Assembly (NCBI RefSeq): GCF_023333585.1
Contig: NZ_JAIQZN010000002.1
Span: forward strand, 93,920-157,919
Length of the DNA: 64,000 nt
Source of the DNA: Argonema antarcticum A004/B2
GTDB lineage: Bacteria; Cyanobacteriota; Cyanobacteriia; Cyanobacteriales; Aerosakkonemataceae
Direction of reading: 5' to 3'
Positions 36,070 to 43,977 of this stretch are shown one piece after another. The notes below the pieces were generated by a model. That model made no database searches and was not told the origin of the DNA. It worked only from the letters and a program-made list of their open reading frames with translations. Position 1 is the first letter of the stretch. Each line of letters opens with the position of its first letter. The translations under genes were made by a program, and so were the position numbers.

Positions 36070-36717
36070 TTATACACTTCGCGATCGCACCCACTCCCGA
36101 AACTCCCGCAATCGCGCATTCTCACCTTTTTCAGGGTCTAACTGCATAAATCTCGGCAATTCTTTGACTGGAAATGACTCAAATGCCAGACTCGTTTCTG
36201 ATTCTATATAACCTGTATCAGTGAGAATATTTATGATTATTTTTCCATTTCTAAAACGCCAAACTTCGGGCACTTTAAGTTCTGCATAAATTGCCATTTG
36301 ATCGATTGATGAATGGGTTGTATCAATCTCAATTGTTAAGTCAGGTGGTGGGTCAACGGTGAGATCGATCTTTAATTTGCCACGAACAGCAGGTTCATTT
36401 TGAATGTAAAAAGATTCATCAGCTTCTTTACCAACAGCATGGGGTTCTGAACGCCAAGTGGTAGATTTTACACCGACAATTTCGAGTCCCAGTTCCTCAG
36501 AAAGTGCCGCTACTAGGCGTCCGAGTGTCCAGCTAAACCTTTCGTGGTCTGATAATGGCGTCATTAGTTCTAGAGTTCCCTTGTAGTAAGTCATGCGTGG
36601 CGTTGAATGTTCTGCAAAAATTTCCAACAACTGTTCGTACATTTCCCAACTGATGTCATGCAGCACAATGTAGGAACTTGTTGGTGGTGGAGTAGCGGCG
36701 GTTAGGATTTGAGTCAT
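36070..36717 (-). CDS. Uma2 family PD-(D/E)XK endonuclease
   Basis: A 215-residue Uma2 protein: ISWEMYEQLLEIFAEHSTPRMTYYKGTLELM, GKEADESFYIQN for the first catalytic acid, PPPDLTIEIDTTHSSIDQ, KVPEVWRFRNGKI. It belongs to a different Uma2 subgroup from those at 17 and 20.9 kb and from the 38-42 kb set. It reads alone on the minus strand at the start of the toxin/defence island. Confidence 0.92.
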   Translation of the reverse strand: MTQILTAATPPPTSSYIVLHDISWEMYEQLLEIFAEHSTPRMTYYKGTLELMTPLSDHERFSWTLGRLVAALSEELGLEIVGVKSTTWRSEPHAVGKEADESFYIQNEPAVRGKLKIDLTVDPPPDLTIEIDTTHSSIDQMAIYAELKVPEVWRFRNGKIIINILTDTGYIESETSLAFESFPVKELPRFMQLDPEKGENARLREFREWVRSRSV

Positions 36718-36998
36718 AATATTAGTTGAGCTTTACTCTTACTATAAATTTAGCAAATATGCGAAGATGGCGATATGCTTACAGCGGGCTACACCAACGC
36801 TTTTGAGGAGAAGATGGGAGTGCGATCGCGCCAGGGAAACAACAGTTCAATATTTGGTAATTAATGCTTTGGAAACCTTGGAGTTGATTGAATTGCGAAT
36901 TTTCGATTCGGAAACTGGAAATTATTACATTCGCACTCCCAGTCCTGTGCTACCTGTGGCACACTAAGTACGGAAGAACCCATAATATTAGTATGGAT

Positions 36999-37379
36999 TT
37001 ACCAAATTGGTTCAAGATTGAGAACAAATCCAGGTAAAACATCTTCTCCCAATAAACTAACAGGAAATTCCAGCACTTCAACTTCTTGACCTTGGCGATA
37101 AATTTCAACTCGTCGCGAAGCTCGAACAATCAACCATCCCAAACGAATACCGTTATCCATATACTCCTGCATTTTCTTTTTAGTTGCTGTCCAGTTAAAT
37201 AATTGTTGCGTCAACCTACCGTTGCGGTTTCCCGTTTCCCCTCCCGTCGGTGGCATAATAATTAATTCTCCGTTAGGATTGCGTTCAAATCTTAAATCGC
37301 GATTATCCTGACATAGCTGGAAAAATTGCTCGTCTGTCAGTTTAATTATGGAATTGAAGTTGACGGTTAAAGCATTCAT
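36999..37379 (-). pseudogene. Uma2 gene with in-frame internal deletion
   Basis: At 126 residues it lines up with the 190-residue Uma2 proteins at 38373-38945 and 41590-42162 at both ends (IKLTDEQFFQLCQDNRDLRF; KKMQEYMDNGIRLGWLIVRA), but a block of about 65 residues is missing between LFNWT and ATKKKM. The lost part includes the SPDVAWIP and PDFVVELLSPSD strands that carry the catalytic acids. The reading frame is kept, yet nuclease activity should be lost. Confidence 0.85.
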
Positions 37380-37426
37380 ATCGAAATTAACAAGGTGAAA
37401 GTTTGCTTATTTTTGGATTTAACTCG

Positions 37427-37675
37427 TTAATCCTTCTGATGTTCAACATAGGTTCGCAGAACAGCATTCATCAAAGATTGATAACCCTTTCCTTGGCTTT
37501 TAAACCAATCTAACACATCGCTATCAACCCTGATAGAAATGGATTTTTTGGTGATGGGTTTTACCAGTTTTGCTTTTGACCAAAAATTCGCATCTAACTC
37601 AGGAATATCAGATGTATCAATGGCGTCTTCTGGGAGGTTTTTTAATTCTTCAAGTCGTTTCGGCGAGATAGTCAT
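37427..37675 (-). CDS. brnA: BrnA family antitoxin
   Basis: The 82-residue product (ATG at 37675, MTISPKRLEELKNLPEDAID) has the BrnA pattern: acidic N-terminus (TSDIPELDANFWSKA) and a C-terminal ribbon-helix-helix (KKSISIRVDSDVLDWFKSQGKGYQSLMNAVLRTYVE) that binds DNA and represses the operon. It overlaps the brnT stop by 26 bases. A longer start at 37735 lies within brnT and is unlikely. It neutralises the BrnT ribonuclease. Confidence 0.9.
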   Translation of the reverse strand: MTISPKRLEELKNLPEDAIDTSDIPELDANFWSKAKLVKPITKKSISIRVDSDVLDWFKSQGKGYQSLMNAVLRTYVEHQKD

Positions 37676-37934
37676 AGTAGGTTTTTCTTTCTTGTGGAGT
37701 GGCTTTTCTGGCAGAAATGATGCGGATAACTCCATTTCTTTCAGTATGCACTACGGTGACGATAACGACACCTTGTATTGCACCGATACTGATTTCTCGG
37801 ATTTCTCCGTAGTCAAAACGCTCATCAATGGCGGTAAAAACAATTCCGTCAAAGATTTCTTGAGCTTCTTCAAAGCTAATGCCATGTTTTCTCAGATTTT
37901 GGGCGTTTTTGCCTTCATTCCATTCAAATGGCAT
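37650..37934 (-). CDS. brnT: BrnT family toxin (type II TA)
   Basis: BrnT is a RelE-fold ribonuclease toxin. The 94-residue sequence shows the family blocks FEWNEGKNAQNLRKHGISFEEAQEIF, VVIVTVVHTERNGVIRIISARKATPQERKTYYDYL. It is complete and is followed by the overlapping brnA gene, in the usual toxin-first order. The pair sits among mobile-looking Uma2 and HicB genes. Confidence 0.93.
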   Translation of the reverse strand: MPFEWNEGKNAQNLRKHGISFEEAQEIFDGIVFTAIDERFDYGEIREISIGAIQGVVIVTVVHTERNGVIRIISARKATPQERKTYYDYLAETT

Positions 37935-38022
37935 GAGTAAGTATATACAAAACGTATCTACTTACTAAGATATCATAAACGCGATACGCGCTACGCGCAA
38001 GCTTCGCCAACGCGCTTTTCAC

Positions 38023-38229
38023 CTAAGCAAACATCAAACGACTTTTCGCTTCAGGTATCGGACGACCCAACTCTTGTGCAGTTTCAACCCATTCTTGCAT
38101 GATAACTTCTACATTTTGCAGCGCTTCCTGATAGGTTTCTCCATCAGCAGCACATCCCGGTAATTCTGGTACTTCGGCAATAAATGCCTCGTCTTGGTTA
38201 CTCCAGTAAATAATAATTTCATAACGCAT
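38023..38229 (-). CDS. hicB: HicB-like antitoxin (orphan)
   Basis: The 68-residue protein (MRYEIIIYWSNQDEAFIAEVPELPGCAADGETYQ...) is the HicB N-terminal domain, a partly degraded RNase H-like fold. There is no adjoining HicA toxin on either side and no C-terminal DNA-binding domain, so it is an orphan short HicB. A near-identical copy broken by a stop is at 39137-39343. Between them lies a Uma2 gene. Confidence 0.88.
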   Translation of the reverse strand: MRYEIIIYWSNQDEAFIAEVPELPGCAADGETYQEALQNVEVIMQEWVETAQELGRPIPEAKSRLMFA

Positions 38230-38231
38230 CG

Positions 38232-38330
38232 TTATCTTGATTTTCCAGTTAAACCTGCTTGTTCTATACCCAAGTCTAGACCAAAAGCACCTGCAAAGAG
38301 GGAAATAGAAATAGGTTTACCGTCTATCAT
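38232..38330 (-). pseudogene. 5' remnant of the C5-cytosine methyltransferase gene
   Basis: From ATG at 38330 it reads IDGKPISISLFAGAFGLDLG then IEQAG and ends in LTGKSR and a stop. This is the start of the methyltransferase gene at 40373-41557 (motif I FAGAFGLDLG), cut after about 27 shared codons. It lies just upstream of HicB and is part of the ~820-bp duplication. Confidence 0.88.
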
Positions 38331-39068
38331 GGTTGTGACTAATTTGTTTACTGAGATAAGATTACTATGGATTTACCAAATTGATTCAAGATTAAGGACA
38401 AATCCAGGTAAAATATCCTCTCCTGACAAAGTAGTAGGAAATTCCAGTACTTCAACTTCTCTACCTTGCCGATAAATTTCTACTCGCCGTGAAGCTCGAA
38501 CAATCAACCACCCCAAACGAGTACCATTATCCATATACTCCTGCATTTTCTTTTGAGTAGCAGTTAAACTGTCACTTGGAGAAAGTAATTCAACTACAAA
38601 ATCAGGACAAATAGGCAGAAATTTCTGTTGTTGTTCCGATGTTAAAGCATTCCAGCGTTCTAAAGGTATCCAAGCTGCATCAGGAGAACGATCGGCCCCA
38701 TTTGGTAATTTAAAACCACCAGAAGAATCGAAAACTTTACCCAGTTTACTTTGCTCGTTCCAAATCCAAACTTGTGCAGTTAGTCCAGCATTGCGGTTGC
38801 TTGTTTCTCCTCCTGTCGGTGGCATAATAATTAATTGTCCATTAGCATTGCGTTCAAATCTTAAATCGCGGTTATCCTGACATAGCTGGAAAAATTGCTC
38901 ATCTGTCAGTTTAATCGAGTTGAAGTTTAGCGTAAAGGCAGTCATATTAAGATTCGGTTATTTGGGTTATCCGAGGCAACGGTTCAGAATTTACTACAAT
39001 TATAAAATTAATCACCGTGTCCGATTCTCTCGCAATAATTCTACAATATCGCACTTTCGGTAAAATGA
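38251..39068. repeat. segmental duplication, copy A
   Basis: This block matches 41469-42286 (copy B): start of the methyltransferase gene, a Uma2 gene, and ~120 bp beyond it (CAATAATTCTACAATATCGC). The methyltransferase part is truncated in this copy. Confidence 0.8.
38373..38945 (-). CDS. Uma2 family PD-(D/E)XK endonuclease (duplication copy A)
   Basis: The 190-residue protein starts MTAFTLNFNSIKLTDEQFFQL and has SPDAAWIP, CPDFVVELLSPSDSL (catalytic acids) and LGWLIVRASRRVEIYR. It is nearly the same as the copy at 41590-42162 except for a sharply different ~22-residue block (about residues 53-74: AGLTAQVWIWNEQSKLGKVF here against GKLTQQLFNWTDVDGTGIAF). That mosaic pattern points to gene conversion or recombination with another Uma2 gene. 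Confidence 0.93.
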   Translation of the reverse strand: MTAFTLNFNSIKLTDEQFFQLCQDNRDLRFERNANGQLIIMPPTGGETSNRNAGLTAQVWIWNEQSKLGKVFDSSGGFKLPNGADRSPDAAWIPLERWNALTSEQQQKFLPICPDFVVELLSPSDSLTATQKKMQEYMDNGTRLGWLIVRASRRVEIYRQGREVEVLEFPTTLSGEDILPGFVLNLESIW

Positions 39069-39136
39069 GAGTGCGTTGGCATAGCCTGCGCGTAGCGCGT
39101 ATCGCATACCGCACCCTACGCCAACCGACTTTTCAC

Positions 39137-39343
39137 CTAAGCAAACATCAAACGACCTTTTGCTTCAGGTATCGGACGACCTAACTCTTGTGCAGTTTCA
39201 ATCCATTCTTGCATGATAATTTCTACATTTTGCAGCGCTTCCTGATAGGTTTCTCCATCAGCAGCACATCCTGGTAATTCTGGCACTTCAGCAATAAATA
39301 CTTGGTCTTCGTTACTCCAGTAAAGAATTATTTAATAACGCAT
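39137..39343 (-). pseudogene. hicB duplicate inactivated by a stop at codon 4
   Basis: It has the same 207-bp length as the hicB gene at 38023-38229 and encodes nearly the same protein (ILYWSNEDQVFIAEVPELPG...), but codon 4 is TAA in place of GAA (ATGCGTTATTAA). A downstream restart is not obvious before the core of the domain. It stands 193 bases beyond copy A of the Uma2 gene. Confidence 0.88.
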
Positions 39344-39464
39344 CTTCATCTTGATTTCCCAGTTAATAATTTACAATTACTATAGTCGGATATTGTTTTG
39401 AGGATGAACTAGGTTATAATTTTGATTAACACTAAGAACGCCCAATGAGTTCAAGAGAAATTTC

Positions 39465-40262
39465 ATGCCTACTGAGTTAGCAGTTGATACCCTAATACCG
39501 CTTTCTATCCAAGAACGGAAAGCAATAATTTTGCATCATGCTTCATTAATTGATGTTATTAACATAACAGACGAAGATTTGCATAATGCTTACAAATTGG
39601 GAAAAGTTATTGCTTCAATAGCATCAGCATATTTTAAATATCAAATTGAACAAGATAATCTAAACGAAACTGTTCTAGAATTGGAAGCACAATCTAGTTT
39701 AATTCGCAGTAAAACTGATAAATTTGCCGAAAAGTTTATTGAGTGGCTAAAAGAAGATTTTGAAAGAAAGAATGCCATCCTCGATCGTCATCCTAACCCT
39801 ATCAATCTTTTTGAACTTTGTGGAGCTAAATTGCTAGTAACTAGCAACTCTGTCACCAGAACCCTTAGCACAAAAATGGGGCTACTTTGGGAAGACATAT
39901 CTAATATTAGTCCTTACGTGATTATACCAGAATTTGAATTTGGAATTAAGATTACGGGTGTTGATATTGTGATACTTTCCGAAGAAATAGTTAAATTTGC
40001 ACAGTTAAAAACTCTCAGAGGTACATTAACTGGTTCTCAAATACCTAGAGCTAAAAAAGAATTAGGTATTCATCAAAATCCTTTGTTCATAGCTGCTTTT
40101 GATTTGGGTCAATGGACATTTCCAAAAAACCCTAATATTCCTCGCATTGCTGGTAAGGAATTTTGGAATAGCATTCATATAGATTACGATCTTGTTGAAA
40201 ATAATGTGAGAAATATGTTACAGAAAATAGATAAGGCTTTTGCTGAATTGGCTGCTAGCTAA
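39465..40262 (+). CDS. putative type II restriction endonuclease
   Basis: The 265-residue protein faces and converges with a C5-cytosine methyltransferase. A PD-(D/E)XK-type core is suggested by FEFGIKITGVDIVILSEE followed by KFAQLKTLRGTLTG (Asp, then Q-x-K). The N-terminal ~130 residues are helical. The combination suggests the restriction half of a type II system. I cannot name the family or the recognition site from sequence alone. It could also be a nuclease of another class, but pairing with the methyltransferase argues for restriction. Confidence 0.65.
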   Translation: MPTELAVDTLIPLSIQERKAIILHHASLIDVINITDEDLHNAYKLGKVIASIASAYFKYQIEQDNLNETVLELEAQSSLIRSKTDKFAEKFIEWLKEDFERKNAILDRHPNPINLFELCGAKLLVTSNSVTRTLSTKMGLLWEDISNISPYVIIPEFEFGIKITGVDIVILSEEIVKFAQLKTLRGTLTGSQIPRAKKELGIHQNPLFIAAFDLGQWTFPKNPNIPRIAGKEFWNSIHIDYDLVENNVRNMLQKIDKAFAELAAS

Positions 40263-40281
40263 ATCAAAAATAGTTGTATGG

Positions 40282-40334
40282 TGCGTCAGGCTTTCGTTAT
40301 AAATCGATAAATCAGGGTTTGACTGTCTGACGCA
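40282..40334. terminator. hairpin between convergent R-M genes
   Basis: TGCGTCAG (40282-40289) pairs with CTGACGCA (40327-40334). It lies between the 3' ends of the endonuclease and methyltransferase genes and may end both transcripts; similar GTGCGTCAGG...CTGACGCATCC strings are also common cyanobacterial repeats. Confidence 0.5.
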
Positions 40335-40372
40335 TCCTACTTAACAAGTAAGTTGGGGAAGTTATACAAAAT

Positions 40373-41557
40373 TTATAAAGAAAACAGTGATAGTTGTTCA
40401 AATATTTCCTTTCCTTTTGGCTTATTTCCTTGAATAAAATCAAAAAGATAAATACCAATTTCTTTAGCTAACAATACTGGAACTGCATTACCAATTTGTT
40501 TGTATTTAGAACTTACTGAACCATAAAAAATCCAATCATCGGGGAAAGTTTGGAGCTTCGCACATTCGCGCACGCTTAAAGGGCGCAATTCGACAGGGTG
40601 ACACATATCTGTCGCTTTCTGATGAGGACTGGTAGTTACTGTTGGTGAAGGCTTATCCCAAGATAATCTTCTATAAAAACCGACTTTCCCGCCTCCTGAA
40701 TTGTAAGCGCCTCCCATTGCTTCTTTGATTAATTCTGCTGGTAAATCTCTCCAGTTTTGTCCTGCTTTTAGTAATTTCAAATACTTTAATCTGCTTTCTG
40801 AATAAGCTATAAATTCTAACTCTGGATCGACTAAACCTGTGAAAGCGTCCCTTAAAGTACGCCACTTAGGTAATGTTTTGCCATTTTTGCAATATTTAGG
40901 TAAAGGAAATGTAGCAGCTTCGCTATCTCTAGAACCAATAAATATTATCCGTTCTCTGTTTTGGGGAACGCCGTAATCTGCCGCTTCTAAAAGATTATAA
41001 ACTACACTGTAGCCTAGTTCTTTCATTTCTGCTAATACCACCCTCAACGCCGCACCTGACATTTCATCAGGTTCTAATGGTGGGTAATTTTTTCCCCTTT
41101 GATTAATTGGTCTATGGCGAATAGGTGCAGACAGCAAACCTCTGACATTTTCCATTAAGAAAAAACGAGGTTGCACTTCTTTAACAATGCGAATAAACTG
41201 CATAAATAAACTGCCGCGCGGGTCAATCACTGAACCTCTTTTTCCGGCGGTACTAAATGGCTGACAAGGTGGGCCACCAGTCACTAAGTCTACTTCACCA
41301 GGACGTAAAGCGCGGTCTAATTTTAAAACTCTTCCTCCTTCTGCAAGTAAATCTTGGGTACTAACTTTTTCGATTTCTCTGGGAACTGCACTTTCTTGAA
41401 GATGTGGTTTATTGAGAGCGATCGTTTTTGTGGCATCGCGGTCTTTTTCAACTACAGTTATTGTGTTAAAACCCGCTTGTTCTATACCCAGGTCTAGACC
41501 AAAAGCACCTGCGAAGAGGGAAATAGAAATAGGTTTACCATTTATCATTTTTGTCAC
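40373..41557 (-). CDS. DNA (cytosine-5)-methyltransferase
   Basis: A 394-residue C5 methyltransferase with motif I (SLFAGAFGLDLGIEQAGF), motif IV with catalytic Cys (GGPPCQPFSTAGKRG), motif VI (MENVRG), motif VIII (QNRERIIFIGSRD), a target-recognition region (about 230-320) and motif X (QIGNAVPVLLAKEIG). It methylates cytosine in the site cut by the facing nuclease gene, protecting the host. Its 5' part was copied to 38232-38330. The downstream Uma2 gene on the same strand is 32 bases upstream of nothing else; the methyltransferase start is adjacent to it. Confidence 0.93.
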   Translation of the reverse strand: MTKMINGKPISISLFAGAFGLDLGIEQAGFNTITVVEKDRDATKTIALNKPHLQESAVPREIEKVSTQDLLAEGGRVLKLDRALRPGEVDLVTGGPPCQPFSTAGKRGSVIDPRGSLFMQFIRIVKEVQPRFFLMENVRGLLSAPIRHRPINQRGKNYPPLEPDEMSGAALRVVLAEMKELGYSVVYNLLEAADYGVPQNRERIIFIGSRDSEAATFPLPKYCKNGKTLPKWRTLRDAFTGLVDPELEFIAYSESRLKYLKLLKAGQNWRDLPAELIKEAMGGAYNSGGGKVGFYRRLSWDKPSPTVTTSPHQKATDMCHPVELRPLSVRECAKLQTFPDDWIFYGSVSSKYKQIGNAVPVLLAKEIGIYLFDFIQGNKPKGKEIFEQLSLFSL

Positions 41558-42286
41558 TAAGTACTTATTGAGATAATATTAGTATGGATTTACCAAATTG
41601 ATTCAAGATTAAGGACAAATCCAGGTAAAATATCTTCTCCTGACAAACTAGATGGAAATTCCAGTACTTCAACTTCTCTACCTTGCCGATAAATTTCTAC
41701 TCGCCGTGAAGCTCGAACAATCAACCACCCCAAACGAGTACCATTATCTATATACTCCTGCATTTTCTTTTTAGTTGCACTTAAACTATCACTAGGAGAA
41801 AGTAATTCAACTACAAAATCAGGACAAAGGGGAAGAAATTTCTGTTGTTGTTCTGAATTTAAAGCATTCCAACGTGCTAAAGGTATCCAAGCTACATCAG
41901 GAGAACGATCGGCCCCATTTGGCAGTTTAAAACCTGTGGAAGAGTCAAAGGCAATACCAGTACCATCAACATCTGTCCAGTTAAATAACTGTTGCGTTAA
42001 CTTACCATTACGGTTTCCCGTTTCCCCTCCAGTTGGCGGCATAATAATTAATTCTCCATTAGCATTGCGTTCAAATCTTAAATCGCGGTTATCCTGACAT
42101 AGCTGGAAAAATTGCTCGTCTGTCAGTTTAATCGAGTTGAAGTTTAGGGTAAAGGCAGTCATATTAGGATTTGGCTATTTGGATTATTCAAGGGAACACT
42201 TCACAATTTACTACAATTATAAAGTTAATCACTGTGTCCGATCCTCTCGCAATAATTCTACAATATCGCACTTTGCCAAAAATGAA
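41469..42286. repeat. segmental duplication, copy B
   Basis: This block corresponds to 38251-39068. It contains the intact methyltransferase start, the Uma2 gene and the ~120 bp beyond it, and probably represents the parental arrangement. Confidence 0.8.
41590..42162 (-). CDS. Uma2 family PD-(D/E)XK endonuclease (duplication copy B)
   Basis: The 190-residue protein has the same layout as copy A: IKLTDEQFFQLCQDNRDLRF, SPDVAWIP, CPDFVVELLSPSDSLSA, LGWLIVRASRRVEIYR. Its GKLTQQLFNW block also appears in the deleted copy at 36999-37379, so that copy is closer to this one than to copy A. It ends 32 bases before the methyltransferase start on the same strand, so the two may be co-transcribed. Confidence 0.93.
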   Translation of the reverse strand: MTAFTLNFNSIKLTDEQFFQLCQDNRDLRFERNANGELIIMPPTGGETGNRNGKLTQQLFNWTDVDGTGIAFDSSTGFKLPNGADRSPDVAWIPLARWNALNSEQQQKFLPLCPDFVVELLSPSDSLSATKKKMQEYIDNGTRLGWLIVRASRRVEIYRQGREVEVLEFPSSLSGEDILPGFVLNLESIW

Positions 42287-42395
42287 AGTGCGATATGCCT
42301 ACGGCAGGCTACGCCAACGCATCTAGGTCTGTTAGTTCTCAATAGTCGGATGGGGCGATACGCGCTACGCGCAGGCTACGCCAACGCATACAGCA
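42285..42395. repeat. GCGCTACGCGC / GGCTACGCCAACGC dispersed repeats
   Basis: Two units (GATATGCCTACGGCAGGCTA and GATACGCGCTACGCGCAGGC) occur here; relatives are at 36771-36800, 37980-38015, 39075-39115 and 20410-20450. The rest of the gap 42163-42570 holds nothing recognised. Confidence 0.65.
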
Positions 42396-42570
42396 CCCTA
42401 CGCAACCCGCTTTTCACAAGAGCTTTGGTTCAGGAATCTACTCCCTAAAAATTGAAAAAATTATTAAGAAATAAATTTTGGGGACTACTTGCAAGTCAGT
42501 GTGGTATAAAATGATATTAAATTTGAATGCCAATATTATGAATACCAGTAGCAGAGAGAGTAAAGCTTCG

Positions 42571-43815
42571 ATGAATCAACGTAGAAAAAATTCTTACAAT
42601 TCAGTATTTTACCTGATACTGCTATTGCTGCTTTCTGGCTGTAGTAGTCTTTCCCCAAATCCCCAAATCCCCGTTCAAAATCCCAAAAATCCCAAAAATC
42701 CCCAAATACCCGGCATTCCCCTCCCCGGCATTCCCCTCCCCGGCATTCCCCTCCCCGGCATTCCCGGTAAAAATTTCAAAATTCCCGATATTCCCGATAT
42801 TCCCATTCAACTTAAGGTAAAAATAGAAAATTCACTAAAAGCTATAGAAACTTTGGATAAAGGCATCAATACTCTAGGAACTCTAGGAGGATCTCTAGTA
42901 AGTGAATCTAGGAACTGGCAGAGCGTTTTGGAAAATACTCGAAAGGAGTTAACAGCGGATGTAAAGTCCACTATCAGAAACGAAATTACTAACCTTATCG
43001 ACACCGGAATTGCTAGCGTCGGTGAAGAAGGTCGCTGTAATGCTGACTTTGTAGGTCAAAGATCGCGCCATGCGTTAATTGGCATAAGAAACAATCTAGC
43101 AAAGGAAGTAAATGATCTGGTAAAGAAAGAGATAGTGCCTCTCAAACCTGTTGAAACTGTAGAACCTGCTATATGCAAAGTGATTCCTGATTCTGTTGAT
43201 TTAGCTGAGGTTGACACCAATAAGTTGAAAGAACTTAAGTTCATTGGATACGACTTTAACCCATCCTCAATTAAGGTTTTGTTGAAAAAGAGCGATCAAA
43301 GTGAAGTTGATGTAAGCGACCCTTTAGACACACCAACTAAATACCGCTTAACCTTAAACCTCAGTCGAGCTAATGGAGTACAACTACGGCCTACTAGCAA
43401 TAAACTAATTGTCAAGGCGAATGGTAGCATAATATCAACTATTAGCATCATTCAGCCTGAGTATAATATAGGCTTAACGGATGATATTTGGGCTGACATT
43501 TATGCAGGGCGTATTGAAACGGCTAAAGCTATCATTCTAAATAAAATTTCCTGGCAAGATGGTCAACGTAACTGTCCCAATGTCAGGTACGATGAAATTG
43601 CCCAAGTCCGGAAAAAAGTAGATGGGGCAGGGGACTTTTGTCTTCAAAGAGTCAGAGGCGATATAAATGCTGGTAACGTTTCGACTTCAAACGCAATTTT
43701 GCAAGGAGTTATTTCATGGCAGAATGCTCAATCTCAATGTCGCTTTATGTTGGAAGAAGAAAAAGACAGAGTGAGACAAGAACCAGGACTTGGAGCTTCA
43801 GGTTTTTGTAGGTAA
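42571..43815 (+). CDS. lipoprotein with PGIPL repeats, unknown function
   Basis: I do not recognise the family. With the ATG at 42571 the 414-residue protein starts with a lipoprotein signal (MNQRRKNSYNSVFYLILLLLL-SGC; lipid-attached Cys near 24). An Asn/Pro-rich stretch follows and then four LPGIP-type repeats (IPLPGIPLPGIPLPG). A helical region (KIENSLKAIETLDKGINTLG) leads to a beta-rich middle (ELKFIGYDFNPSSIKVLLKK). The end has two related ~45-residue units (DDIWADIYAGRIETAKAIIL...SWQDGQRNC; VRGDINAGNVSTSNAILQGV...SWQNAQSQC) with paired Cys. Starts at 42478 or 42538 are possible. It is predicted to be surface or periplasmic. Confidence 0.7.
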   Translation: MNQRRKNSYNSVFYLILLLLLSGCSSLSPNPQIPVQNPKNPKNPQIPGIPLPGIPLPGIPLPGIPGKNFKIPDIPDIPIQLKVKIENSLKAIETLDKGINTLGTLGGSLVSESRNWQSVLENTRKELTADVKSTIRNEITNLIDTGIASVGEEGRCNADFVGQRSRHALIGIRNNLAKEVNDLVKKEIVPLKPVETVEPAICKVIPDSVDLAEVDTNKLKELKFIGYDFNPSSIKVLLKKSDQSEVDVSDPLDTPTKYRLTLNLSRANGVQLRPTSNKLIVKANGSIISTISIIQPEYNIGLTDDIWADIYAGRIETAKAIILNKISWQDGQRNCPNVRYDEIAQVRKKVDGAGDFCLQRVRGDINAGNVSTSNAILQGVISWQNAQSQCRFMLEEEKDRVRQEPGLGASGFCR

Positions 43816-43925
43816 TAGCTTCTGACAGAATTTAGATACAAAGTAAATACACCACAAATGTAACGTCTATCGGGAGGTTTCATTCTCACACAACAAGGAT
43901 TTAACCTTATTTCTCTGATTAAGAC

Positions 43926-43959
43926 TTTGTAGAGACGTTGTATGCCACGTCTCTACAAA
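43926..43959. terminator. 13-bp perfect hairpin between convergent genes
   Basis: TTTGTAGAGACGT (43926-43938) and ACGTCTCTACAAA (43947-43959) form a stem with an 8-base loop between the ends of the lipoprotein gene and chlH. It probably ends both transcripts; the sequence is also a known style of cyanobacterial palindromic repeat. Confidence 0.55.
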
Positions 43960-43977
43960 ATGGGTTCTACTTACCGA

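Noticed and set aside
36767..36967. 66-codon ORF between two Uma2 genes
   Set aside because: Its first part is the dispersed GCTACACCAACGC repeat and its end is an AGTACGGAAGAACC scrap of family A; no homology seen.
37427..37735. BrnA start at 37735
   Set aside because: The extra 20 residues lie within brnT and do not match BrnA; MTISPKR at 37675 fits the family.
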